DNA from: a virus
Virus record (IMG/VR): IMGVR_UViG_3300046474_000337
Span: 1-53,038 of that record
DNA: 53,038 bases
Direction: 5' to 3' (one strand)
Below the pieces are notes generated by a model that had not been told where the DNA came from, made no database searches, and saw only the letters and a program-made list of their open reading frames with translations. The translations under genes were made by a program, and so were the position numbers. Every line of letters starts with the position of its first letter. Positions within the stretch are counted from its first letter, which is position 1. Shown here in pieces: positions 44,112-52,164 of this stretch.

Positions 44112-44591
44112 ATGAACACCACCGCCCACACCGCCGAGACCCTCGCCGCCCGGATCCTCAACACCCTCACCGACCGCCTCGACGAGAGCGCCACCCTCAC
44201 CCACCCGATCGGCGGCCACCAAATCCCCCAGTGCATGACCCAGGGATGGCTCGACACCACCCTGTGGGGGTCCGCCAGCGCCCTCGACCGCATCCCCAAC
44301 AGCAAGCTCCGCGCCGAGGCGTGGACCACCGCCCGCGACATGCTGCCCCCGGTTGACGGGACGGTCGCGGAGTACGCCAACCAGCTGCGCGCCCTCGCCG
44401 CCCGCCTCCTGAACCCGAAGGGGCCCGACATGGCCACCCAGAACGACAAGATCCGCGTCACTCTTTCCACCGACGACCTTCGCGAGCTGCTCTGGGAACT
44501 CCAGCTCCGCGGTATGCCGGGCCCGACCACGGGCGACGAGGCGGCCCGCGCCATCGCCGCCCTTCAGGAGGCGTTCGACAAGCGCCGCTGA
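44112..44591 (+). CDS. Hypothetical protein between WYL gene and terminase
   Basis: 159 residues, ATG at 44112 with GAACGGAGC upstream. Helical N-terminal half (TLAARILNTLTDRLDESATL), an HQIPQCMTQGWLDTTLWG block, then AEYANQLRALAARLL. Residues about 100-159 begin a second small unit (DKIRVTLSTDDLRELLWELQ) that could also be initiated at an internal ATG at 44430. No known domain. Last early-type gene cluster before the late genes. Confidence 0.66.
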   Translation: MNTTAHTAETLAARILNTLTDRLDESATLTHPIGGHQIPQCMTQGWLDTTLWGSASALDRIPNSKLRAEAWTTARDMLPPVDGTVAEYANQLRALAARLLNPKGPDMATQNDKIRVTLSTDDLRELLWELQLRGMPGPTTGDEAARAIAALQEAFDKRR

Positions 44592-44633
44592 CCTCACACG
44601 CCGAAGCCCCGACCCTCACTGAGGAGAACCCCC

Positions 44634-44897
44634 GTGGACAAGCTGAACCCCGACGCCCTCGCCGAGTGGGGCGACGAAGACGGCGCACCCGACCAAGACG
44701 TACGCCCCAACGTGCAGCGCGACGTCACACCCGAGATGATCGCGGCCTACGTGATCGAGGAGGGCGAGCTCCCACGCGAGAGCGCCGACCCGTTCGGCGA
44801 GTACCTGCACCAGGCGTGGAACGACTACGTAGAGAACGAGGAGCTCACGCAACGGGCCCTGATCTCCGGGGCGCTGGAGTACTGGCGGGGCCAGTAG
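44634..44897 (+). CDS. Small acidic protein before the late operon
   Basis: 87 residues, GTG at 44634 with GAGGAGAAC upstream. It is very acidic and helical (EMIAAYVIEEGELPRESADP, then EYLHQAWNDYVENEELTQRA). No cysteines or membrane segment. It is followed by a terminator, so it ends the early transcription unit. Acidic small proteins of this kind can mimic DNA or bind host enzymes, but there is no evidence for that here. Confidence 0.66.
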   Translation: MDKLNPDALAEWGDEDGAPDQDVRPNVQRDVTPEMIAAYVIEEGELPRESADPFGEYLHQAWNDYVENEELTQRALISGALEYWRGQ

Positions 44898-44913
44898 ACC
44901 CGCGCACGCCGAA

Positions 44914-44949
44914 GGCCCGCCCCCTGGACGCCCAGTCAGGGAGCGGGCC
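44914..44949 (+). terminator. Terminator separating early and late genes
   Basis: GGCCCGC (44914-44920) pairs with GCGGGCC (44943-44949), and CCCTG with CAGGG inside, with single mismatched bases. Stem of about 12 pairs. Confidence 0.68.
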
Positions 44950-45036
44950 CTCTCGCGTGCGCACGCTGCCACCCAGTTGCACACCCTCGTTACCATCAAA
45001 CCACGACAACCGGTAACAGGAACACGGAGGCGGGCA
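44950..45036. promoter_or_regulatory. Short gap before terminase: probable late promoter and possible packaging region
   Basis: Contains an inverted repeat GTTACC (44989-44994) and GGTAAC (45012-45017), and TTGCAC at 44977 as a possible -35 element. Phage cos or pac sites often lie next to the small terminase gene, so the cleavage site may be here or inside that gene. The sequence alone does not show it. Confidence 0.4.
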
Positions 45037-45525
45037 ATGGCCAACCCCAACCAAGACGCCCGCAGCGGCGGCAAATACGTCCGCACCCCCGAAACCGCTG
45101 AACGCGACGCACGCGCAGCCGCCCTCCGCGCCGAAGGCCTTACCCTGCAACAGATCGCCGACGAACTCGGCTTCGCCGCCAGGTCGTCCGCCAGGGCCGC
45201 AATCCGCCGGGCCCTCCGCGAGATCGTCCGCGGCCCTGCCGAGCAGCTCATTGCCATGGAAGCTGAGCGCCTCGACACCCTGTACGAGGAAGCCCTCGAA
45301 GTCCTCCAGCGCAACCACGCCACCGTGTCCCACGGCAAGGTCATCAAGGACGACGACGGGAACCTGCTCCTCGACGACGGGCCGAAACTCGCCGCGATCG
45401 ACCGGCTCGTGAAGGTCCGCGAGTCCTACCGCAAGCTCCTCGGCCTGGATGCTGAACAGAAGGTCAACGTCAGCGGCAGCGTCCGGTACGAGGTCGTCGG
45501 CGTCGACGACGCGGACCTCACGTGA
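45037..45525 (+). CDS. terS: Terminase small subunit
   Basis: 162 residues, ATG at 45037 with GGAGGCGGGC upstream. The N-terminal half holds a helix-turn-helix (RAEGLTLQQIADELGFAARS, then AAIRRALREI) for DNA recognition. A helical middle (EQLIAMEAERLDTLYEEALE) suits ring assembly, and KLAAIDRLVKVRESYRKLLG follows, a typical end of this subunit type. It lies two genes before the large terminase. It would bind the packaging site and load the large subunit. Family call from layout and motifs. Confidence 0.82.
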   Translation: MANPNQDARSGGKYVRTPETAERDARAAALRAEGLTLQQIADELGFAARSSARAAIRRALREIVRGPAEQLIAMEAERLDTLYEEALEVLQRNHATVSHGKVIKDDDGNLLLDDGPKLAAIDRLVKVRESYRKLLGLDAEQKVNVSGSVRYEVVGVDDADLT

Positions 45526-45689
45526 TCAGGCCCGAGCCGTCCCCCCAGGACATCGCCACATGGCTCCGTGACCCGTGCAACCGGGACGCCGTCGCGGGCG
45601 TTCTGCGCCGTGAGGCCCGCTGCGGCGCGCCGTGGCTGCGGGAGTTCATCGAGCGCGAGAACCGCGCCCGTCGCCAGGGCTTCGCATGA
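45522..45689 (+). CDS. Small protein between the terminase subunits
   Basis: 55 residues, GTG at 45522 overlapping the small terminase stop, and its own stop overlaps the large terminase ATG. Content: PSPQDIATWLRDPCNRDAVA, then RREARCGAPWLREFIEREN, a basic helical end. The double overlap supports a real gene. It could be a packaging accessory factor; unknown. Confidence 0.65.
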   Translation: MIRPEPSPQDIATWLRDPCNRDAVAGVLRREARCGAPWLREFIERENRARRQGFA

Positions 45690-47029
45690 CGACCGCGCTC
45701 GACCAGGACGCCATCGTCCGGTACGAGCCGCGCGGCGCCGCCCGCGAGCTCTTCAAGACCCGGGACTCCGAGGTCGTCCTCGCGGGCCCGGCCGGCACCG
45801 GCAAGTCGCTCGCGGCGCTGTTCCGCGTCCACCTGGCCGCGCTCCACAACCCCGGCATCCGCTGCCTCATCGCCCGCAAGACCGGTGTGTCGCTCACGTC
45901 TACGACTCTGGTGACATACGAGAAGAAGGTCGCTGCGGACGCGCTCACGCGAGGCATCGTGACGTGGTTCGGTGGCTCGGCCCGTGAGGCAGCCTGCTAC
46001 CGGTACTCGAACGGGTCCGTGATCGTGGTCGGTGGCCTCGACAAGCCGGAAAAGATCATGTCGTCGGAGTACGACCTCGTGTTCGTCGACGAGGCCACCG
46101 AACTCACCAAGACGGACTGGGAGTCCATCTCCACCCGCCTCCGCAACGGCGTCCTCTCCTGGCAACAGCAGATCGCCGCCTGCAACCCGTCCCATCCCAC
46201 GCACTGGCTGAAGCAGCGCACCGACGACGGCACCGCCCGCATGCTCGTCTCCCGCCACAAGGACAACCCGGCCTATGTGAACGCCGACGCGACGCTGACG
46301 CCGAAGGGCGTGGACTACTTCGCCAAGCTCGACAGGCTCACGGGCGTACGACGGCTGCGGCTGCGTGACGGGAAGTGGGCGGCCGCGGAGGGACAGATCT
46401 ACGAGGCGTGGGACGACGCGATCCACCTCGTCGACTCCGTCAAGCCAACGGCCGCATGGACGCGTTGGGCCGCGGTCGACTTCGGATACACGAACCCGTT
46501 CGTCTATCAGGACTGGTGGGAAGACCCCGACGGCCGCCTGTACCTGGCGCACGAGATCTACTACACGCGGCGTCTCGTCGAGGACCACGCCAAGAACATC
46601 AAGAGCCTGCTGTTCTACCCGTCCGGCCAGCCCCGCAGCCAGCTCCCGCGCGCGATCTATGCCGACCATGACGCGGAGGACCGGGCCACCCTGGAACGCC
46701 ACTTGGGTCTGTCGACGAAGCCCGCAGCGAAGACCGTCAGTGACGGCATTCAGGCGGTGCAGGCCCGGCTCCGGGTGCAGGAGGACGGCAGGCCGCGCCT
46801 GTTCATCGCGCGGGGCGCACTGGTGGAGCGGGACCCGGAGTTGGAGGCGGCGTCGCTGCCGGCGTGCGGTGCGGAGGAGATTGCGGGCTATGTGTGGGCG
46901 GTGAAGCCGGGTAACAGCGGTGGTCTCAAGGAGGCGCCGGTGAAGGAGAACGACCACTCGATGGATGCGCTGCGGTACATGGTTGCGGCTCGGGATTTGG
47001 TGGGCGGTCCGCGGGTGCGCTGGCTGTGA
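45686..47029 (+). CDS. terL: Terminase large subunit
   Basis: 447 residues, ATG at 45686 overlapping the previous stop. The ATPase has Walker A GPAGTGKS (residues 34-41), Walker B LVFVDEATE (D135, E136) and a CNPSHP coupling motif. The nuclease domain has D265 (AVDFGYTNPF), D327/D329 (YADHDAED) and D427 (ENDHSMDALRY), the RNase H-type metal site. Motifs fit the Terminase_3 (PBSX-like) group. It pumps DNA into the prohead and cuts the concatemer. Followed closely by a small membrane gene and the portal. Confidence 0.94.
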   Translation: MTTALDQDAIVRYEPRGAARELFKTRDSEVVLAGPAGTGKSLAALFRVHLAALHNPGIRCLIARKTGVSLTSTTLVTYEKKVAADALTRGIVTWFGGSAREAACYRYSNGSVIVVGGLDKPEKIMSSEYDLVFVDEATELTKTDWESISTRLRNGVLSWQQQIAACNPSHPTHWLKQRTDDGTARMLVSRHKDNPAYVNADATLTPKGVDYFAKLDRLTGVRRLRLRDGKWAAAEGQIYEAWDDAIHLVDSVKPTAAWTRWAAVDFGYTNPFVYQDWWEDPDGRLYLAHEIYYTRRLVEDHAKNIKSLLFYPSGQPRSQLPRAIYADHDAEDRATLERHLGLSTKPAAKTVSDGIQAVQARLRVQEDGRPRLFIARGALVERDPELEAASLPACGAEEIAGYVWAVKPGNSGGLKEAPVKENDHSMDALRYMVAARDLVGGPRVRWL

Positions 47030-47046
47030 TTTCTGGAGGATTTGCG

Positions 47047-47226
47047 GTGATGTGGTCCAAGCTCGCCATTCGGCTAAAGAATTTGCGGTCAGCTGGCTTG
47101 TTGACAGGAGGATTTACACTGATCTCGACTGGGCTCGGAATGCGTTACGGCCTATGGATCGGCCTGCTCATCGCCGGACTCTGCGCGATCGCCTACGAGT
47201 GGCACCTCAGCAGGCCACCCACGTAA
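47047..47226 (+). CDS. Small membrane protein inserted between terminase and portal
   Basis: 59 residues; GTG at 47047 is six bases after GGAGGA, and the next codon is an ATG that could also be used. It has a basic start (WSKLAIRLKNLRSAGL) and a hydrophobic stretch from about residue 20 to 48 (GGFTLISTGLGM, then YGLWIGLLIAGLCAIA). Base composition here is lower in GC than in neighbours, and GGAGGATTT occurs twice (47035, 47107). It looks like a later addition to the packaging operon. Function unknown. Confidence 0.6.
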   Translation: MMWSKLAIRLKNLRSAGLLTGGFTLISTGLGMRYGLWIGLLIAGLCAIAYEWHLSRPPT

Positions 47227-47244
47227 CCCGAGGGGAGGGACCCG

Positions 47245-48750
47245 GTGGGAAGAAGCTTCCTCGGCTCCCTCGCCAACGCGGCGACCTCCCTCCGCACCGC
47301 ATCCGCGACGCCGCCCGTCCCCTTCACGAGCCGCGGCCAGTCGTACGGCATGTTCGGCGCACGCCGTGACGCCGAAGGCCAGATGCGCGCCATGTCCGCA
47401 GTGGGAACGCTCTTCGCGATCGTCGACCGCACCTCCAACGCGACCGCGCTGGTGGACTGGAAGCTGTACCGCAAGGCCAAGTCGGGCCGCGACGAGGACC
47501 GCGTCGAAGTCACCAGCCACGCCGCGTTGGACCTGTGGAACCGGCCGAACGCGTTCATGCCGCGGCAGGAGTTCGTCGAGTCGTCCACGCAGCACTACGA
47601 CTTGACCGGCGAGTCCTGGTGGGTGATCTCCCGGCACGCCGCGTCGTCGCTGCCGCTGGAACTGTGGCCCGTCCGCCCCGACCGCATGACCCCCGTCCCG
47701 TCGCGCGAGCAGTTCCTCGCCGGGTACATCTACACGTCACCGGACGGCGAGCAGATCCCCCTCGATCTCGATCAGGTCATTCAGCTGCGCCGGCCGAACC
47801 CCCTGGACCCGTACCGCGGGCTGTCGCCGGTGCTGTCGATCCTCCCCGACCTCGACACCTCCCGGTATGCGGCCGAGTGGTCGCGTGCGTTCTTCATCAA
47901 CAGCGCGCAGCCCGGCGGCATCCTCCAGTTCGATCAGCGGTTGTCGGACCAGGAGTTCGACGAGCTTCGCGACCGGTGGGCCGAGCAGCACAAGGGCGTC
48001 GCGAACGCCCACAGGGTCGCGATCCTGGAGCAGGGCAAGTGGGTTGACCGCACTGTGTCGCAGCGCGACATGCAGTTCGTTGAGCTGCGGGGCGCGACCG
48101 CGGACCGCATCCGTGAGGCGTACGGCATCTCCAAGACCGCGATCGGTGACTTCGAAGACATCAACCGGGCGTCCGCGCTCGCGGCGAAGGCGTGGTTCGC
48201 GGAGCAGCAGACCATTCCGCGCCTGGAGCGGATCAAGGCCGCGCTCAACTTCGAGCTCCTGCCCATGTACGGGCGGACCGCGGACAGCCTGGAGTTCGAC
48301 TACGAGAACCCGGTGCCAGTCGACGCGGAGACCGAGGCGACGCAGCTCACGGCGCGCGCCAACGCGGCAAAGGCGCTGGCTGACGCAGGGCTGTGGGACG
48401 CGGACGACATCCTCTCCGCGGTCGGCCTCCCGGAGATGCGGCGGACCGTGGCGCCCGCGCTTCCTGCGGCGGGGCCCGCGGCGTCGTGGGATGAGGCGGT
48501 CGCCGGGCTGATCGGCGGCGGTGGCGGCGACGGCATCGAGGCCGCGATGCGGTGGGAGGCCGTCGCGGTCATCGATGACGACACCTGCCAGCCGTGCGCG
48601 GACAACGACGGTCAGCTCTACCGCAACCGTGCGGCAGCGTACGCGGACTACCCCGGCGGTCAGGGCTACAAGGACTGCGTCGGCGCCGAGTTCGGCAACA
48701 AGTGCCGCTGCAAGGTGATCAAGCGGCGCAAGACGGGAGACGACGAATGA
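47245..48750 (+). CDS. Portal protein (HK97 family)
   Basis: 501 residues, GTG at 47245 with GGGGAGGGA upstream. Portal hallmarks are VDWKLYRKA, HAALDLWNRPNAFMPRQEFV, DLTGESWWVISR and IQLRRPNPLDPYRGLSPV in the first half, with IREAYGISKTAIGDFEDINR and FNFELLPMYG-type helices later. The C-terminal 60 residues carry DDDTCQPCADNDGQ and DCVGAEFGNKCRCK, a Cys-rich tail like that of MuF-type or portal-fused minor head proteins. It forms the dodecameric DNA gate at one capsid vertex. Followed by the protease with overlap. Confidence 0.92.
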   Translation: MGRSFLGSLANAATSLRTASATPPVPFTSRGQSYGMFGARRDAEGQMRAMSAVGTLFAIVDRTSNATALVDWKLYRKAKSGRDEDRVEVTSHAALDLWNRPNAFMPRQEFVESSTQHYDLTGESWWVISRHAASSLPLELWPVRPDRMTPVPSREQFLAGYIYTSPDGEQIPLDLDQVIQLRRPNPLDPYRGLSPVLSILPDLDTSRYAAEWSRAFFINSAQPGGILQFDQRLSDQEFDELRDRWAEQHKGVANAHRVAILEQGKWVDRTVSQRDMQFVELRGATADRIREAYGISKTAIGDFEDINRASALAAKAWFAEQQTIPRLERIKAALNFELLPMYGRTADSLEFDYENPVPVDAETEATQLTARANAAKALADAGLWDADDILSAVGLPEMRRTVAPALPAAGPAASWDEAVAGLIGGGGGDGIEAAMRWEAVAVIDDDTCQPCADNDGQLYRNRAAAYADYPGGQGYKDCVGAEFGNKCRCKVIKRRKTGDDE

Positions 48751-49838
48751 GCCGGATGCAGGGCCTCACGCTTCCCGCCAAGGCCAGCGCATTCACCGCG
48801 CGTCAGCGGGAGCAGGCTGACAAGCTGCGCGCGCAGCACGGCATCGAGGCGCAGTCCTGGTACCGCATCACCAACGCGGCCGACTCGGACGAGGCCGAGG
48901 TGATGCTGTACGACGAGGTGGGCGGCTGGTACGGCGCGACCGCGGATCAGTTCATCGCGGACCTGCGTGGGGTGACTGCGCCGAACCTGCGGGTGCGGGT
49001 CAACAGCCCTGGTGGCAGCGTCTTTGAGGGCATTGCTATCGCCAACGCGCTGCGCTCCCACCCGGCGAACGTCGTCGTGCAGGTCGACGGGATCGCCGCC
49101 TCCATCGCCTCCGTCATCGCGATGGCCGGGGACCGCGTCGAGATGGCCCCGAACACCATGCTCATGATCCACGAAGCCAGCGGCCTGTGCATGGGCAACG
49201 CCGCGGACATGGCCGAGATGGAAGAGCTCCTCGACCTCATCAGCGACAACATCGCGGACGCGTACGCCTCCCGCGCGGGCGGCACCCGCGAGCAGTGGCG
49301 CGAGGCCATGCGCGCAGAGACTTGGTACCTGCCCGACGACGCCGTCAAGGCCGGCCTGGCGGACGAGGCGACGCAGACCCCGAAGCGCGGGGAGCCGGTG
49401 ACCGAGCCGGGCGAGGACGAGCCTGCCCCGGAGATGCAGAAGGCATTCGATCTCACCGCGTACGGCTACACCGGGCCCACGCAGACGTCCGAGCCCTCGG
49501 CGAGCGAGCCGACGCTCACCATCAACATCGGTGCGGCTGTCGACGAGGACCTCATCGCTCGGCTGCGTGCCGCGGTGCAGCCGCCGGCCGCAGACCCAGA
49601 GCCTGTGGCCGTTGCCGACCCGGAGCCTGTGGACGAGCCAGAAGTCCCGGCCGAGCCCGAGCCTGTTGCCACAGCCGAGCCCACCGAACCCGCGGAGACC
49701 GGCACCCAGCCGGACAACGCAGACGACGACTGGACGGCCATGGTCGCCAGCCTCATCCCCGACGACGGCGACACATGGTCGGCGCTCGTCTCCAACCTGA
49801 TCGAGCCCGACACGTCGTCCAGCGCGGCGACGGCCTGA
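48747..49838 (+). CDS. ClpP-type prohead protease with C-terminal scaffold-like tail
   Basis: 363 residues, ATG at 48747 overlapping the portal stop. Residues about 35-215 are a ClpP/S14 serine protease: VRVNSPGGSVFEG, then VDGIAASIASVIAMAG with nucleophile S119, and MLMIHEAS with H142. The acid residue lies in the following helix. Residues 220-363 are acidic and rich in Pro, Glu and Thr (EPVDEPEVPAEPEPVA-type repeats), suitable as a scaffold that is removed on maturation. The capsid gene follows 11 bases later and no separate scaffold gene is visible, supporting a fused protease-scaffold. Confidence 0.9.
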   Translation: MSRMQGLTLPAKASAFTARQREQADKLRAQHGIEAQSWYRITNAADSDEAEVMLYDEVGGWYGATADQFIADLRGVTAPNLRVRVNSPGGSVFEGIAIANALRSHPANVVVQVDGIAASIASVIAMAGDRVEMAPNTMLMIHEASGLCMGNAADMAEMEELLDLISDNIADAYASRAGGTREQWREAMRAETWYLPDDAVKAGLADEATQTPKRGEPVTEPGEDEPAPEMQKAFDLTAYGYTGPTQTSEPSASEPTLTINIGAAVDEDLIARLRAAVQPPAADPEPVAVADPEPVDEPEVPAEPEPVATAEPTEPAETGTQPDNADDDWTAMVASLIPDDGDTWSALVSNLIEPDTSSSAATA

Positions 49839-49849
49839 AGGAGGCAACT

Positions 49850-51205
49850 GTGGCACCCACGATGACCATCCCGCGCAACGCCGACGAACTGGCGGAGATG
49901 CTCGCCGACGGCTCCAAGCTGAAGGAGGTCATGGCCTCGCGAGAGTCCCTGACCGAGTTCATCACCGCCTACGGCAACGCCCTTCAGGGCGAGGGCACCG
50001 ACCTGAACCGGCTGGTGGCCGAGGAGACTCAGCGGGTGTTCGCGCAGATGATGCGCGAGAACGGCATGTCCGACGCGAAGGACGGGATCAAGCGTCTCGA
50101 CCTCGACCCGCAGGCCAAGCGCGGCGGCGGGATGCTCACCTCCCACCGACAGGGCACCGCCCACAACGCCTCGGCCCCGGGCGCGGCGGTCGACAAGCAC
50201 TTCGAGAACTCGATCGACTACGTCCGCAACATCTGGCACAAGAACCCGTCCCCTGATGGGGACAAGCTCGGTGCGCTCCGCAACGCGGCCTCCTCGGTTT
50301 CGCCGGCGGACGGCGGTTTCCTCGTCCCCGAGACGCTCCGCTCGCAGCTTCTCCAGCTCGCACTGGAGCAGGCCGTCGTCCGGCCGCTCGCCACCGTGGT
50401 CCCGATGGAGTCGGCCCGGGTCCCGTTCCCGATGATCGACACCACCACGAACGCAGGCTCCGTGTTCGGCGGGATGGTCGCCTACTGGGGTGAGGAAGGC
50501 GCAGCGCTCCAGGACTCCAACCCCAAGTTCGGCAGGGTCGAGCTCGACGCGAAGAAACTGACTGGTCTGTCAGCAGTACCGAACGAGCTGCTCCAGGACT
50601 CCATCACCTCGTTCTCCGCGCTCATCGAGACGCTGTGGCCGAAGGCCCTCGCGTTCGAGGAGGACAACAAGTTCCAGACGGGGTCTGGCACGGGCGAGCC
50701 CCTCGGCTTCCGTGGCGCCGGCAACTCGGCCGCGGTCACGGTGACCCGCACCACCGGCAGCAAGATTCAGTACGTGGACGTCATCGCCATGTACGCCCGC
50801 ATGCTGCCCTCGTCGCTGTCCAACGCAGTGTGGATGTGCTCCCCGGACGCGCTACCGCAGCTGCTCCAGCTGTCCCTCACCGTCGGCACCGGCGGCAACA
50901 GCGTGTTCGTCGTCAACGCCGCCGCCGGAATGCCGATGAGCATCTTCGGCCGCCCGCTGATCATCACCGAGAAGGGCGGCGTCCTCGGCTCCCGCGGCGA
51001 CCTCGCGTTCGTCGACCTGTCGTACTACCTGGTGGGCGACCGCCAGATCATGACCGCCGACTCCAGCACGGACTACGCGTTCGGCAACGACAAGACGACG
51101 TTCAGGATCATCCAGCGCGTCGACGGCCGCCCGTGGATCCAGTCCGCGATCACCCCCGCCAACGGCTCGACCGCCACGCTCTCCCCGTTCGTCGAGCTGC
51201 TCTAA
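49850..51205 (+). CDS. Major capsid protein (HK97 fold)
   Basis: 451 residues, GTG at 49850 with AAGGAGG upstream. Residues 1-130 are a helical, charged region of delta-domain type. The mature-like part starts near SVSPADGGFLVPETLRSQLL and continues with VPMESARVPFPMID, LSAVPNELLQDS, a GTGEPLGF loop and WMCSPDALPQLLQLS, all typical of HK97-type capsids of actinophages. The upstream S14 protease would cut between the delta domain and the mature part, probably before residue 145. It is the main shell protein. Confidence 0.94.
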   Translation: MAPTMTIPRNADELAEMLADGSKLKEVMASRESLTEFITAYGNALQGEGTDLNRLVAEETQRVFAQMMRENGMSDAKDGIKRLDLDPQAKRGGGMLTSHRQGTAHNASAPGAAVDKHFENSIDYVRNIWHKNPSPDGDKLGALRNAASSVSPADGGFLVPETLRSQLLQLALEQAVVRPLATVVPMESARVPFPMIDTTTNAGSVFGGMVAYWGEEGAALQDSNPKFGRVELDAKKLTGLSAVPNELLQDSITSFSALIETLWPKALAFEEDNKFQTGSGTGEPLGFRGAGNSAAVTVTRTTGSKIQYVDVIAMYARMLPSSLSNAVWMCSPDALPQLLQLSLTVGTGGNSVFVVNAAAGMPMSIFGRPLIITEKGGVLGSRGDLAFVDLSYYLVGDRQIMTADSSTDYAFGNDKTTFRIIQRVDGRPWIQSAITPANGSTATLSPFVELL

Positions 51206-51214
51206 CCCACCCCG

Positions 51215-51243
51215 GCCGCCGTCGGCATTCACACCCCGGCGGC
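51215..51243 (+). terminator. Weak hairpin after the capsid gene
   Basis: GCCGCCG (51215-51221) pairs with CGGCGGC (51237-51243) around a 15-base loop. Partial termination here would give high capsid and lower downstream expression. Confidence 0.45.
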
Positions 51244-51302
51244 GGCTTCCACCAACCCGGCAGTGTCGCCCCGGCGCGGCCCCCAGACGGAAGGAACACC
51301 CG

Positions 51303-51743
51303 ATGTCTCAGAAGGCACTCGGCAGGCTCATCAACACCACCCCCGCTGCGGACGGCGTGTGGATCGCGCTGAAGGGCGCGGCCGCTGGCGTCACGTTCTC
51401 GTGCTACCTCACCGGCGCGGTCGGCGACACGTACACACTTCAGGAGGCGAAGGACTCCGCGGGCACCGGTGCACAGAACCTCGCGGTCATCACCGAGCGC
51501 TACACCTGCACCGGCAACGGCACGGACGCGTGGACCCGGACGCCGCAGGCTGCGGCCGCGACCGTCGTGACCACGGCCACTGCCGCGCAGAACGCGATGG
51601 TGTGCGAGGTCGAAGGCACGAGCCTCTCCGACACCTACAAGTACGTGAAGCTCACATCGACCGGCGCGGGCACGGTCACCGCGATCACCCGTGACCTGGG
51701 AGCGCAGCGCGCCCCGCAGAACCTGCCCGCCACGGGGGCCTGA
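51303..51743 (+). CDS. Probable head decoration or accessory structural protein
   Basis: 146 residues, ATG at 51303 with GGAAGGAAC upstream. It is beta-rich and Thr/Ala/Gly-rich (VTFSCYLTGAVGDTYTLQEA, ITERYTCTGNGTDAWTRTP, then a KYVKLTSTGAGTVTAITRDL end), has few charged residues and ends in a short Pro-containing tail. Its place right after the capsid gene and its composition fit a decoration protein. No known family was recognised. Confidence 0.7.
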   Translation: MSQKALGRLINTTPAADGVWIALKGAAAGVTFSCYLTGAVGDTYTLQEAKDSAGTGAQNLAVITERYTCTGNGTDAWTRTPQAAAATVVTTATAAQNAMVCEVEGTSLSDTYKYVKLTSTGAGTVTAITRDLGAQRAPQNLPATGA

Positions 51744-51744
51744 C

Positions 51745-52122
51745 ATGGCCGTGTGGCAGTGCGCGGAATGCACCGCCGACTACTCGGTGGGCGCTCCCCA
51801 GTGCCCGCAGTGTGGGTCGGTGGTGCGGATCGACGAGAGGCCCCGGCCGAAGGAGGAGGGCAACGACATGCCGAAGATCACCGTGCACGGCGGCCCCAGC
51901 AACGCGGCCGCCAGCGAGGGGAGTGAGGACGTATCAGCTGGTACGAGCTCATCGACATCCTCCGCGAAGGAGCCGAGCTCGCCCGAGCCGAGCGAGACGC
52001 CGGCCCCATCGCCTGCCCCCACGACGGGGAGCCGCTCTCGCAAGGGCCGGACGGGGAGCCGTTCTGCAAGTGGGACGGCTGGCGGCCCGGCGGCCGATAC
52101 GTCGGCTGCTGACGACGCCTGA
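51745..52122 (+). CDS. Zinc-ribbon head-region protein; C-terminal half overlaps another coding frame
   Basis: 125 residues, ATG at 51745, one base after the previous stop. The N-terminus is a zinc ribbon (WQCAECTADYSVGAPQCPQC), then MPKITVHGGPSNAA, a block I recall from Streptomyces phage head operons. From about residue 60 the sequence is Ser/Thr/Pro/Arg low complexity. That part overlaps a frame with a much more protein-like product (51933-52112), so it may be dispensable or dual-coded. The gene lies between the decoration protein and the first connector. Confidence 0.66.
   Translation: MAVWQCAECTADYSVGAPQCPQCGSVVRIDERPRPKEEGNDMPKITVHGGPSNAAASEGSEDVSAGTSSSTSSAKEPSSPEPSETPAPSPAPTTGSRSRKGRTGSRSASGTAGGPAADTSAADDA
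51933..52112 (+). CDS. Overlapping frame encoding a conserved-type 59-residue zinc protein, no standard start
   Basis: Frame 3 is open from just after TGA 51924-51926 to TGA 52110-52112. The product reads SWYELIDILREGAELARAER, then IACPHDGEPLSQGPDGEPFC and a KWDGWRP end. This is a helix followed by a zinc-ribbon-like knuckle, as I recall from small proteins in the head operons of Streptomyces phages. No ATG, GTG or TTG lies in frame after the stop; ATC at 51933 stands where a start would be, with GAGGGGAG about 15 bases upstream. It could use a rare ATC start or a -1 shift from the enclosing gene, or be a decayed gene. Confidence 0.5.
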   Translation: MSWYELIDILREGAELARAERDAGPIACPHDGEPLSQGPDGEPFCKWDGWRPGGRYVGC

Positions 52123-52164
52123 CCCCCTGTACGCCCCGACGAGACCGAGAGGAGGTGACGAGAG

